This document shows, one piece after another, positions 1-6,991 of a DNA stretch of 12,136 nt. This DNA comes from an uncultured Alistipes sp. (GTDB lineage: Bacteria; Bacteroidota; Bacteroidia; Bacteroidales; Rikenellaceae): the NCBI GenBank assembly GCA_900769525.1, contig CAAGGY010000070.1, forward strand, positions 1-12,136. Direction: 5' to 3'. Both the position numbers and the translations under genes were made by a program. The notes beneath the pieces were generated by a model, which worked only from the letters and a program-made list of their open reading frames with translations, made no database searches and had not been told where the DNA came from. The first letter of the stretch is position 1. Each line of letters opens with the position of its first letter.

Positions 1-428
1 TCATGGCGCTGCTCGGCAACGAGCTGCCAGTAGCGATAGTCAATCTCTGGGAATGAGGTGTCGCCCTCATAGTCGTGCTCAACAAGTGTGAGGTACAACC
101 TATCGGCACACTCAAGAGCCTGAGCATATATCTGTGCACCACCAATGATAAAGACCTCCTCATCGCCCTTAGCCATAGCTATAGCCTCCTGCAAAGAGTG
201 AGCTGTGAGGGCACCCTCAAACTCAACATCCTGACGTGTAATGACGATGTTAGTGCGCTTAGGAAGTGGCTTTGAGCCAAGCGATTCGAAGGTCTTACGG
301 CCCATAATCACTGCGTGGCCCGATGTTGTTGTGCGGAAGAAGCGCATATCCTCCTTGATATGCCACAAAAGCGAGTTCTTATCTCCAATAGTGCCGTTCT
401 GTGCCACGGCAACGATAATGCTTACCAT
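1..428 (-). CDS. folA: dihydrofolate reductase, C-terminus cut by window edge
   Basis: Reduces dihydrofolate to tetrahydrofolate with NADPH in the cytoplasm, restoring the cofactor that ThyA oxidises. Reading the minus strand from ATG at 428 gives 142 codons that run off the window; DHFRs are usually about 160 residues, so roughly 20 C-terminal residues are missing. Visible hallmarks are the N-terminal strand MVSIIVAVAQNGTIG, the substrate segment LLWHIKEDM with Asp27 at the catalytic position, the NADPH-binding stretch HAVIMGRKTFESLG, the PLPKRTNIVITR segment, and IIGGAQIY near residue 95. The start lies 9 bases after the thyA stop, so it is almost certainly co-transcribed with and translated after thyA. 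No clear Shine-Dalgarno sequence precedes it. The TCA at positions 1-3 is out of frame and is not its stop codon. Confidence 0.95.
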   Translation of the reverse strand, partial: MVSIIVAVAQNGTIGDKNSLLWHIKEDMRFFRTTTSGHAVIMGRKTFESLGSKPLPKRTNIVITRQDVEFEGALTAHSLQEAIAMAKGDEEVFIIGGAQIYAQALECADRLYLTLVEHDYEGDTSFPEIDYRYWQLVAEQRH

Positions 429-437
429 AGTTATAAT

Positions 438-1331
438 TTAGAATGATAGTGGTGCTTTAATTGCTGGATGAGGATCATAGCCCTCGAGTGTGAAGTCCTC
501 ATAGGTGTAGTCGAATATCGACTTAACCTCTGGATTAAGGTGCATCTTTGGCAGCTCACGTGGCTCACGCTTAAGCTGCTCATCGGCCTGCTCCAGGTGG
601 TTGAGATAGAGGTGCGCATCGCCCAGCGTGTGGACAAAATCACCAAGTTCCAAGCCACACTCCTTGGCAATCATCATCGTAAGCAGGGCATACGACGCAA
701 TGTTGAATGGCACGCCGAGGAAGGTGTCGGCACTACGCTGATATAGCTGACATGAGAGCTTGCCCTCGGCCACAAAGAACTGGAACATCGTGTGGCAGGG
801 AGGCAGAGCCATATCCTCAACATCGGCAACGTTCCACGCCGAGACAATCATACGTCGTGACGTAGGGTTGGTCTTGAGCGTATTGATGACATTTGCAATC
901 TGGTCGACAACCTCGCCCGAGGCCTTAGGCCACGAACGCCACTGGTAGCCATAGACGTGGTTAAGGTCGCCAAAGCGATAGCCCTCGATAGGCGACTCTA
1001 CGCCCGCTGCAGCGAGGAACGTATCGAGGTCGACGGGCAACACGCCATGCTTGACGCACAACTCGTTATAGTAGCGAAAGGCGTCGCTATCCCAGATATG
1101 TACGCCATTCTCAACCAGATACTTGATATTGGTATCGCCCCTAAGAAACCACAACAGCTCATGAATCACTCCCTTCAAAAAGACCTTCTTGGTCGTAAGC
1201 AATGGAAAGCCCTCGGCGAGGTTGAATCGCATCTGGTAGCCAAATATGCCCTTTGTGCCTGTGCCTGTTCTGTCACCACGCACAACACCCTCACGGCATA
1301 TTTTATCGAGTAGGTCAAGATACTGTTTCAT
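438..1331 (-). CDS. thyA: thymidylate synthase
   Basis: Methylates dUMP to dTMP using 5,10-methylene-THF and releases dihydrofolate, the substrate of the folA product directly downstream. The 297-residue protein carries the classical ThyA signature: the phosphate-binding RTGTGT near residue 22, paired arginines RR159-160, the catalytic cysteine in LPPCHTMFQFFV (Cys179), QRSAD at 199-202, FNIASYALLTMM at 209-220, and the His/Tyr nucleotide contacts in DAHLYLNH. The C-terminus ends IKAPLSF. It is about 33 residues longer than the 264-residue E. coli enzyme; the extra length falls around residues 88-125, where other long ThyAs such as that of Lactobacillus casei also carry an insert. Its ATG lies inside the end of lpxH (17-base overlap), which suggests translational coupling. 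Confidence 0.97.
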   Translation of the reverse strand: MKQYLDLLDKICREGVVRGDRTGTGTKGIFGYQMRFNLAEGFPLLTTKKVFLKGVIHELLWFLRGDTNIKYLVENGVHIWDSDAFRYYNELCVKHGVLPVDLDTFLAAAGVESPIEGYRFGDLNHVYGYQWRSWPKASGEVVDQIANVINTLKTNPTSRRMIVSAWNVADVEDMALPPCHTMFQFFVAEGKLSCQLYQRSADTFLGVPFNIASYALLTMMIAKECGLELGDFVHTLGDAHLYLNHLEQADEQLKREPRELPKMHLNPEVKSIFDYTYEDFTLEGYDPHPAIKAPLSF

Positions 1332-2073
1332 CTATTGTAAATGTTTTAAGTTCAAGCTCTTTGTCATCGTTCATCGTTGCGTATGTCGCCACCGATGATG
1401 ACCAGTCGCTAAGAAATAGGACTCTTAGACCCTGCTCAACAAGCATATATGGGTAGTGCATATGGCCGAAGATATACCCCTGCGTGTCGCCATGCTTGAG
1501 ATAGTGTTCACGAGCATACTCAACAAGAAAGCCGAGATTTTGTGGCGTTATCCTCTCGCCACCGTGCGACTTACGTGACTTGCCACTCCACCACTTACCA
1601 AACTTTAGGGCGAGGTCGGGGTGTACAAGGCAACTAAATATCCTACGAGCTACTGTCGAACGAAAGAATCTATTCATTAGACGGAGCATAGGCTGCCCCT
1701 TGATATTCATATTATCGCCATGTGCCAAGTGGAGCTTTCGTCCATTCACATCACGAACCTCTGGCTTACGAACAATCTCGATACCGCACTCACGTGTGAG
1801 ATAGTCGTAGCACCACATATCGTGATTTCCCGTGAAGAGCACCACGTGTACGCCACGTGCCGAGAGCTCGGCAAGACGGCCAAGAGTGCGAGTGAAACCC
1901 TGAGGCACTACCCTACGATACTCAAACCAGAAGTCGAAGATATCGCCAAGAAGATAGATAGCCTCAGCATCTGTAGCCACCATATCGAGCCAGCGACAGA
2001 AGGCCGCTTCGGTGCGCTGCGCCTGCTCATGTGTTCCCGCTCCGAGGTGTATGTCCGAAACGAAGTAAATCAT
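1315..2073 (-). CDS. lpxH: UDP-2,3-diacylglucosamine diphosphatase (LpxH-like metallophosphatase)
   Basis: Probable lipid A enzyme that cleaves UDP-2,3-diacylglucosamine to lipid X and UMP at the inner membrane's cytoplasmic face. The 252-residue protein has the ordered calcineurin-like metal motifs: SDIHLG (Asp7, His9), GDIFDFW (43-49), GNHDMW (82-87), HGDN (118-121) and GHMH (203-206). The aromatic-rich GDIFDFWFEY segment and the overall length fit the Bacteroidota LpxH group. I chose ATG at 2073 because the protein then begins directly on the first beta strand (MIYFVSDIHLG); an ATG at 2130 would add 19 basic, unconserved residues lying over the upstream gene. The upstream lipoprotein stop ends one base before this start, and the 3' end overlaps thyA. 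Another substrate of the metallophosphatase superfamily cannot be excluded. Confidence 0.8.
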   Translation of the reverse strand: MIYFVSDIHLGAGTHEQAQRTEAAFCRWLDMVATDAEAIYLLGDIFDFWFEYRRVVPQGFTRTLGRLAELSARGVHVVLFTGNHDMWCYDYLTRECGIEIVRKPEVRDVNGRKLHLAHGDNMNIKGQPMLRLMNRFFRSTVARRIFSCLVHPDLALKFGKWWSGKSRKSHGGERITPQNLGFLVEYAREHYLKHGDTQGYIFGHMHYPYMLVEQGLRVLFLSDWSSSVATYATMNDDKELELKTFTIDETVS

Positions 2074-2074
2074 C

Positions 2075-3217
2075 CTACAAACGGCTCTTAATCTGTGACT
2101 CAAGCTCCTCGGCTGCGAGTGGGCAGACACTCAACGTGCCATCACGTGAGATGATATAGGCCATAGGGAGCGCTGCAACGCTATACAGCGAGAATACCTT
2201 TGGATCGGCATTGCCATAGAGCGATGGCCATGGAAGCTGCTGAGCACGTACCGCCTCAATCCAAAGCGCACGGTTAGCATCGGCCGACACCTGGAACACC
2301 TCGAAGCCCTTGTCGTGGTACTTCTCGTAGAGTGTTTTAAGCTCGGCATTTATGTTGTTGCATATAGCGAGTTCAGCCGACCAGAAGTAGAGCAACACCA
2401 CCTTACCCTCATAGTCCGAGAGTGAGTGCATCTTCTTATACATATCGTCGAGCTGGATGTCGGGATACGACATCTCTACAATCTTATCCGAGAGCTCGAC
2501 ATAGGCCTCAGCATCGTCAATCTCACGGTTGATAATCTCGATATATGGAGAGTCTGGATAGCTACCCTCAAGACCCTGCTTTAGGGCGTGGAGATGGGCG
2601 AGCGATAGACCCTTGCCATGGAGCATAGGCACATACTCCTCAACGACATGCTGACGTGAAGCGTAGAAGGCAGCTAAGGTGTGCTGATAAGAGCCAATAA
2701 AGCGCACCTGAGCCTGCATAGCCTCCTTAGCAGCGGCATAAGCCTGAGTGTTGATAGCGATGACATCTGCCTCACCTACAGCGATAAGCTCGCTAAGATG
2801 TGCAAGACGATCTACTGCGGTGTAATACTCCTTGTTGAACTGCTCGATGAGCTTCGACTCCTCGGAGTTCTTAACCTCATAGTTGAGGAAGAGGTCGCCA
2901 GCCGAGTCGATGTAGATATTGTCGCCAGGCAACACCGCCAGGGTGATAGGACGAATTGAGCTATTGAAGCTAAGGCGATAGAAGCGTGGTGAGTCGAACT
3001 CCCCTGCATCGAACTCAAACTTAAAGCCACCATCCGAGGCTAAGCACTTGACGTCGACACGCTCCACAGCGTCGTAGCTATCGGCTACACGCTCCAAAAA
3101 CACTGAATCAACACGATTACCTACGAAACGGCCCTCGATAGTTGTATTAACACTTGAGTCGGCACACGAAGTGAGCATTGCTGCGATGGCAAAGAGTGCC
3201 AATATAAATCTCTTCAT
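2075..3217 (-). CDS. DUF4369/thioredoxin-fold lipoprotein with degenerate CxxC
   Basis: A 380-residue secreted lipoprotein. Residues 1-17 form a signal peptide ending in the lipobox LTSC, so Cys18 should be lipidated. Residues about 24-125 resemble the beta-rich DUF4369 domain often found before TlpA-like domains in Bacteroidota; about 125-260 is a helical linker. From about 262 there is a TlpA/AhpC-type thioredoxin fold: GKVVLLYFWSAE, then the helix that normally bears the active site, FEVFQVSAD, and the cis-proline loop VAALPMAYII (Pro351). The usual WCxxC is replaced by ELAIC (282-286): the nucleophilic first cysteine is Leu283 and only Cys286 remains. Ordinary thiol-disulfide exchange is therefore unlikely; a binding or structural role is possible. 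It lies one base from lpxH, inside the same operon. Confidence 0.85.
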   Translation of the reverse strand: MKRFILALFAIAAMLTSCADSSVNTTIEGRFVGNRVDSVFLERVADSYDAVERVDVKCLASDGGFKFEFDAGEFDSPRFYRLSFNSSIRPITLAVLPGDNIYIDSAGDLFLNYEVKNSEESKLIEQFNKEYYTAVDRLAHLSELIAVGEADVIAINTQAYAAAKEAMQAQVRFIGSYQHTLAAFYASRQHVVEEYVPMLHGKGLSLAHLHALKQGLEGSYPDSPYIEIINREIDDAEAYVELSDKIVEMSYPDIQLDDMYKKMHSLSDYEGKVVLLYFWSAELAICNNINAELKTLYEKYHDKGFEVFQVSADANRALWIEAVRAQQLPWPSLYGNADPKVFSLYSVAALPMAYIISRDGTLSVCPLAAEELESQIKSRL

Positions 3218-3276
3218 CTCTTATTCAATTGGGTTGGCTGGGCCAACGCTGATTTCTAAATATTGATAACGCTAAA

Positions 3277-3984
3277 CTATTTGTGGGCGCTGTGGCGCTG
3301 ACCATTTTTCATGCCGCCCTTCTGCATCTTACGCTGCGACGAGTGCTGGTGCGGATGTGGATGTGGGTGGGCATGTGGGTGGGCATGCTGCTTCTTACCC
3401 TTCTGATTGCGCACACTCTGCGGATGCTGACGATACTCGCTTCGCATATTTGTAACCTCTGTAAGGTCGACCTGAAGCTCTCCTGCCGACATTATTTGGA
3501 GATCACGCACGATAGATTCATTCTTGGGGTGCTCGTGGTTGAACTCGTAGCTCTTGGTACGCATATAGCGAGCTACGTCGAGAATCTGCTGGCTCACATC
3601 TGCACGGTGCTGCGCCTCAACGATATGACGCACAAAGCGCTGCGCATGCTTACCATAGTGCTTGAACATGACACGGCTCTGCGGATATGGCAACTTTTTG
3701 GGCTTCAACTCAAGGTCTTGGCGTGAAGGTTGCAGGTAGGGGGAGTCGACATCAAGTTTAAAATCAGACATTATGAAGAGGTGGTCCCACAACTTATGCT
3801 TAAACTCCTCGGTATCACGCAACGTAGGATTTATGTTTCCCATCACGGCAATCACGGCCTTAGCCTGACGTGTACGCTCCGTGCGATCCTCGATTTCGAG
3901 TAGCGAGTCGACCATCTGATGAATATGGCGGCCATACTCAGGCAAGTAGAGCTTATGTCGTGTGAAGTTATAATTCTTTCTCAT
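3277..3984 (-). CDS. DUF4290 family protein with histidine-rich tail
   Basis: A 235-residue cytoplasmic protein with no signal peptide or membrane segment. The N-terminal part matches the DUF4290 family restricted to Bacteroidota: LPEYGRHIHQMV near residue 14, MGNINPTLRD (48-57) and the very characteristic stretch FKHKLWDHLFIMSDF (61-75), followed by DVDSPY. The family has no established biochemical role that I can cite. Residues 190-235 form a low-complexity basic tail; 200-214 alternates histidine with Ala, Pro or Gln and holds eight histidines, then a Lys/Gln/Gly/Ser-rich end. It is the first gene of the minus-strand cluster and faces the divergent sigma-54 regulator. The 59-base gap to the next gene has a short hairpin (3233-3247) but no T-run, so read-through is expected. 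Confidence 0.85.
   Translation of the reverse strand: MRKNYNFTRHKLYLPEYGRHIHQMVDSLLEIEDRTERTRQAKAVIAVMGNINPTLRDTEEFKHKLWDHLFIMSDFKLDVDSPYLQPSRQDLELKPKKLPYPQSRVMFKHYGKHAQRFVRHIVEAQHRADVSQQILDVARYMRTKSYEFNHEHPKNESIVRDLQIMSAGELQVDLTEVTNMRSEYRQHPQSVRNQKGKKQHAHPHAHPHPHPHQHSSQRKMQKGGMKNGQRHSAHK
3343..3387 (-). repeat. histidine-rich coding repeat of the DUF4290 protein
   Basis: Encodes residues 200-214 of the DUF4290 protein, an alternating run of eight His with Ala, Pro and Gln. On the plus strand the DNA shows a 12-base unit ATGTGGGTGGGC repeated in tandem, followed by related GTGCGG and GTGGAT units, so length change by replication slippage is plausible. Nickel, zinc or copper binding is an inference from composition only. 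Confidence 0.7.
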
Positions 3985-4154
3985 TACAATGGTGTTAATC
4001 TACGGTTTTTGGCGATGAACGTTCAATTCGAGCCATTAACTAATTCAATAAGGTTCAATCTGCTGAAGGGCTATTGCACCAACAGAAAATATTAGCACCT
4101 TTATCCTTTGTTTTTGCTTTGGTGCGAAACGATTGGGGGCACGGCAAGCAAATA

Positions 4155-4173
4155 TGTAAACTATTAGTTTACA
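4155..4173. promoter_or_regulatory. perfect inverted repeat, candidate operator
   Basis: TGTAAACT at 4155-4162 and AGTTTACA at 4166-4173 are exact reverse complements separated by ATT. The half-site core GTAAA/TTTAC recurs just downstream at 4181-4185 and 4195-4199, giving four alternating cores in 44 bases that end 12 bases before the ATG of the sigma-54 regulator. The position between two divergent genes and the lack of a T-run argue for a protein-binding site rather than a terminator. Which protein binds is not visible from the sequence. The rest of 3985-4210 holds only a 10-base palindrome TGAACGTTCA at 4016-4025. Confidence 0.55.
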
Positions 4174-4210
4174 CCACAAAGTAAATGCAAATTATTTACA
4201 AATACAAACT

Positions 4211-5353
4211 ATGACAAAAATTTTACTTCTATTTCGCACTAAAAGCATGCTAAATTCACTCGGCGAGCGCCTCAGGTTTGAGAATTTCTCGACCTTTGAG
4301 CTATCGAGCGAGAGCGACGCCGAGCAACTATGCCAGAGCGAGGATATCGACGCCGTGATTGCTGGTGACGGCATAAACACCGAGGCACTCACCCTTCCCA
4401 CGATATATGTCACTGCCACACCCACCTTCGAGTCGGCTGTCGATGCTCTGCGCCGTGGTGCTATCGACTACCTAAGCCTGCCTCTGGATATGAATCGTCT
4501 GCTCGACACGCTTCGCAAACTCAGCAGGTGCGGGGATTCAGAGAGTAGCATTGCACTACGCCCAACCGCTCGCTCTCTATCTAAACGCACGAACTGTGCC
4601 ACACAGCAAATCATCGGCGAGTCGGAGGCTATTGAGCACGTGCGACATATGATTAATCTCGTGGCACCCTCCGAGGCACGCGTTCTGGTGCTTGGCGAGA
4701 ATGGCACGGGCAAGGAACTTGTTGCTCGCTGGCTACACCTTAAGAGCTCACGCTCTGCAGCTCCTTTCGTTGAGGTCAACTGCGCAGCTATACCCGCAGA
4801 ATTGATTGAGAGTGAGCTATTTGGTCACGAGAAAGGCTCCTTCACTTCTGCCATAAAACAGCGAAAAGGCAAGTTTGAGTTAGCGCATGGAGGCACGCTC
4901 TTTATGGACGAGATTGGCGACATGGCACTACCTGCGCAGGCTAAGGTGCTACGTGCGCTTCAGGAGAATAAGATTACACGTGTAGGTGGCGACAGAGATA
5001 TCCCTGTTGACGTTCGTGTCGTGGCCGCCACGAATAAAGATATACGCCATGAGATAGAGCTTGGCAACTTCCGCGAGGACCTCTACCACCGCCTCAGCGT
5101 CATCGAGATTGACGTGCCACCACTGCGTGAGCGACACGGCGACATAGGCGTGCTTGTAAACCACTTTATCTGCGAGATTTGCCAGCGATACAACATAGAG
5201 GCTAAGAGCATCGAGCCTCGTGCCATAGACCTTCTTGAGCACCGACCCTGGACAGGCAATATACGCGAACTACACAACGCTGTAGAGCGCCTTATAATAC
5301 TGAGTGACAAGCGCATAACAGCCGAAGCCGTAGAGCGCTACTGCCACGCTTAG
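4211..5353 (+). CDS. sigma-54 AAA+ activator with pseudo-receiver and no DNA-binding domain
   Basis: A 380-residue NtrC-family protein. Residues about 1-105 have receiver-like order (IDAVI near 46, TIYVTAT, ALRRGAIDYL at 79-88), but the phosphorylation set is gone: the N-terminal acidic pair is replaced by LLFRT, the acceptor position after DAVIA is Gly52 (Asp53 is next to it), and the invariant Lys of DYLxKP is Leu90. Residues about 133-365 are an intact AAA+ domain: Walker A GENGTGKE (162-169), the sigma-54 loop as GSFTSA (209-214, usual form GAFTGA), Walker B GGTLFMDEI with Asp233-Glu234, arginine-finger segment FREDLYHR, and PWTGNIRELHNAVE. The protein stops about 15 residues after this, so the Fis-type helix-turn-helix is absent. 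It should hydrolyse ATP to remodel RNA polymerase-sigma-54, acting from solution or through a partner. No sensor kinase lies nearby. Confidence 0.88.
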   Translation: MTKILLLFRTKSMLNSLGERLRFENFSTFELSSESDAEQLCQSEDIDAVIAGDGINTEALTLPTIYVTATPTFESAVDALRRGAIDYLSLPLDMNRLLDTLRKLSRCGDSESSIALRPTARSLSKRTNCATQQIIGESEAIEHVRHMINLVAPSEARVLVLGENGTGKELVARWLHLKSSRSAAPFVEVNCAAIPAELIESELFGHEKGSFTSAIKQRKGKFELAHGGTLFMDEIGDMALPAQAKVLRALQENKITRVGGDRDIPVDVRVVAATNKDIRHEIELGNFREDLYHRLSVIEIDVPPLRERHGDIGVLVNHFICEICQRYNIEAKSIEPRAIDLLEHRPWTGNIRELHNAVERLIILSDKRITAEAVERYCHA

Positions 5354-5357
5354 GCCA

Positions 5358-6017
5358 CTACTGAAGAAGTATATCACGAAGCTCCTTTGAGCAGGTTACC
5401 ACCTTCGTAGCACCAGCGTCGTAAAGCTCCTCAGCAAAGCGGAAACCCCATGCCACACCTACAGAGTCGATACCTGCGGATGCGGCTGTACGGATGTCGA
5501 TACCAGAGTCGCCAACCATAATTGTGCGAGATGGCTCGACATTGGCCTTCGCAATAATGTTGGTGACAATCTGTGGGTCTGGCTTAAGTGGTGCGCCCTC
5601 GCGATTGCCCTCGATGGCTACGAACTCCACATCGCCAAAGAACTTGGCAACAAGGCGATCGGTGCCATGCTGAAACTTATTAGAAGCCACAGCAACCTTC
5701 ACACCACGTGCGGTGAGCTCCTTAAGTAGCGAGTGCATACCCTCGTATGGCTCGGTGTAGCGGTCGATATTGTCGACATAGTAGCGACGAAATTGCGTTA
5801 CGCACTCCTCGACATAGACCTCATTCTTAGCGAGTTCCTCAGGCAGAGCACGCTCGACAAGGCGTTTAATACCACCGCCCACCATCTGGCGATACTCGGC
5901 ATCGCTGTGCTCAGGGAGTGAGCGTGAACGCATAACATAGTCAACAGATGCGGCGAGGTCGCCAATGGTATTTAGCAACGTGCCGTCCAAATCGAATATA
6001 ACAAGTGAGTATTTCAT
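5358..6017 (-). CDS. HAD-superfamily phosphatase, phosphoglycolate phosphatase-like
   Basis: A 219-residue soluble hydrolase of HAD subfamily I with a helical cap. Motif I is FDLDGTLLNT (nucleophile Asp9, acid Asp11), motif II lies in VAVASNK near residue 111, motif III is the lysine of APLKPDP, and motif IV is MVGDSGIDIRTA. The order and size match Gph/PGP-like proteins that remove phosphate from 2-phosphoglycolate or similar small phosphomonoesters, but the substrate cannot be fixed from motifs alone. I chose ATG at 6017 because motif I begins a few residues later and because an exact -7 promoter box (6023-6030) would otherwise lie within the coding region started at 6035. Its stop is only 4 bases from the convergent stop of the sigma-54 regulator. 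Confidence 0.88.
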   Translation of the reverse strand: MKYSLVIFDLDGTLLNTIGDLAASVDYVMRSRSLPEHSDAEYRQMVGGGIKRLVERALPEELAKNEVYVEECVTQFRRYYVDNIDRYTEPYEGMHSLLKELTARGVKVAVASNKFQHGTDRLVAKFFGDVEFVAIEGNREGAPLKPDPQIVTNIIAKANVEPSRTIMVGDSGIDIRTAASAGIDSVGVAWGFRFAEELYDAGATKVVTCSKELRDILLQ

Positions 6018-6022
6018 AGGTG

Positions 6023-6030
6023 CAAAGATA
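6023..6030 (-). promoter_or_regulatory. -7 promoter element for the HAD phosphatase
   Basis: TATCTTTG on the minus strand matches the Bacteroidota -7 consensus TAnnTTTG exactly. It ends 5 bases before the chosen ATG (6017), so transcription would begin at or next to the start codon. No good -33 TTTG is seen at the expected spacing. Confidence 0.65.
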
Positions 6031-6050
6031 CACATTTTGTCGAAAATTAC

Positions 6051-6058
6051 TATCTTTG
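6051..6058 (+). promoter_or_regulatory. -7 promoter element for the glycosyltransferase
   Basis: TATCTTTG on the plus strand, again an exact TAnnTTTG match, ends 4 bases before the ATG at 6063. It mirrors the minus-strand box at 6023-6030; the two boxes are 20 bases apart, so each occupies the other's -33 region and the promoters should exclude each other. A TTTG at 6036-6039 is too close to serve as a standard -33 element. Confidence 0.65.
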
Positions 6059-6062
6059 CCCT

Positions 6063-6956
6063 ATGTTAGATCTTTCACTCATCATAGCTACGTACAATCG
6101 TGCCGAGCAGCTTATGGTAACCCTTCATTCGGTTGCTGCGCAGCACTACCCCACCGCACGTTGGGAGTGTATCGTCGTGGACAACAACTCCAAGGATAAT
6201 ACCCGTGAGCGTGTCGAGGCATTTGCTGCTCAGCACCCTGAGCTGAACATACGCTACTGCTTCGAGCAAAACCAGGGTCTTTCGCACGCCCGCAACCGAG
6301 GTATCGAGGAGGCGCAAGGCGAGATTTTGGCCTTTGTAGATGATGATGAGACTATTGTTGCGGATTTTGTTGCAGCATATGTCGAGCTCTTTGCATCGTA
6401 TGACGACGCTATGTCGGCGGGCGGCAAGATTATCGCCGAGTACCCCACAGGACGTCCTCGCTGGATGTCGAAATATGCCGAACGCCCTATTGCCAACCCT
6501 ATGGACTTTGGCGAGCAGGTAAAGCCATTTCCTCAGGGACGTATCCCAGGTGGCGGAAATATGGCTATGCGCCGTGTGGTCTTCGAGCGCATCGGGATGT
6601 TCGACACCTCATTGGGCCGCACAGGAAAGCAGCTTATAGGTGGTGAGGAGAGCGACCTATTTGAGCGCATGGCAGCACAAGGCATGAGGTGCTACTACGT
6701 GCCTCGCGCTGTGATGTACCACATAATCCCTGAGTCGAAGCTTACGCACGACTACTTTAGTCGCCTGGCGTACAATACGGGCCTTAGCCAGCGTCGCCGT
6801 GCAGAATTACACAACCGCACAACGGCTCTATATGTTGGCGAGGTGATGAAGTGGTGCGCGACACTGCTTCTCTGCCTTCTACACCGCCCTGCGCAGTCAC
6901 GCTATCTGCTCACTCTGCGATATAACATTTCACGAGGAGTCTTCAACCTCACATAG
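6063..6956 (+). CDS. family 2 glycosyltransferase
   Basis: A 297-residue GT-A fold, inverting glycosyltransferase. The nucleotide-sugar half is clear: SLIIATYNRAEQL (5-17), the ribose/uracil contact IVVDNNSKDNT (38-47), NQGLSHARNRGI (70-81), and the metal-binding triad FVDDDE (Asp93-95). The acceptor half carries GGGNMAMRR (163-171) and GGEESDLFERM (193-203), whose acidic residues fit the catalytic base position. A hydrophobic stretch at 265-274 may touch the membrane but is too short for a sure transmembrane helix. It likely adds a sugar to a cell-surface polysaccharide or lipid; the sugar is not predictable. There are no other polysaccharide genes beside it, so it stands as a single gene from its own promoter to the terminator at 6992. 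The next Met is residue 18, past the first strand, so ATG 6063 is the only sensible start. Confidence 0.9.
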   Translation: MLDLSLIIATYNRAEQLMVTLHSVAAQHYPTARWECIVVDNNSKDNTRERVEAFAAQHPELNIRYCFEQNQGLSHARNRGIEEAQGEILAFVDDDETIVADFVAAYVELFASYDDAMSAGGKIIAEYPTGRPRWMSKYAERPIANPMDFGEQVKPFPQGRIPGGGNMAMRRVVFERIGMFDTSLGRTGKQLIGGEESDLFERMAAQGMRCYYVPRAVMYHIIPESKLTHDYFSRLAYNTGLSQRRRAELHNRTTALYVGEVMKWCATLLLCLLHRPAQSRYLLTLRYNISRGVFNLT

Positions 6957-6991
6957 GCTACAACAAGCGAAAAAAACAATTGATTATAAAT

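Noticed and set aside
1..3. TCA at the window start as the folA stop codon
   Set aside because: Out of frame with ATG 428; the DHFR also lacks about 20 C-terminal residues at this point.
2074..2130. 19-residue N-terminal extension of LpxH
   Set aside because: It lies over the upstream lipoprotein gene, is unlike the family, and the metallophosphatase fold begins directly at the later Met.
3233..3247. Hairpin GTTGGC-TGG-GCCAAC between the DUF4290 and lipoprotein genes
   Set aside because: Only six pairs and no T-run on the minus strand, so not called as a terminator; the genes probably remain in one operon.
3283..3726. Plus-strand 147-codon hydrophobic reading frame opposite the DUF4290 gene
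   Set aside because: It is the antisense shadow of a gene with clear family motifs; its Met/Trp/Val-rich start is simply the complement of the His/Pro codons.
4138..4151. GGCACGGCAAGC, resembling a sigma-54 -24/-12 promoter before the sigma-54 activator gene
   Set aside because: The GC is 10 bases from the GG instead of 12, and the preceding T and the TTGC element are absent.
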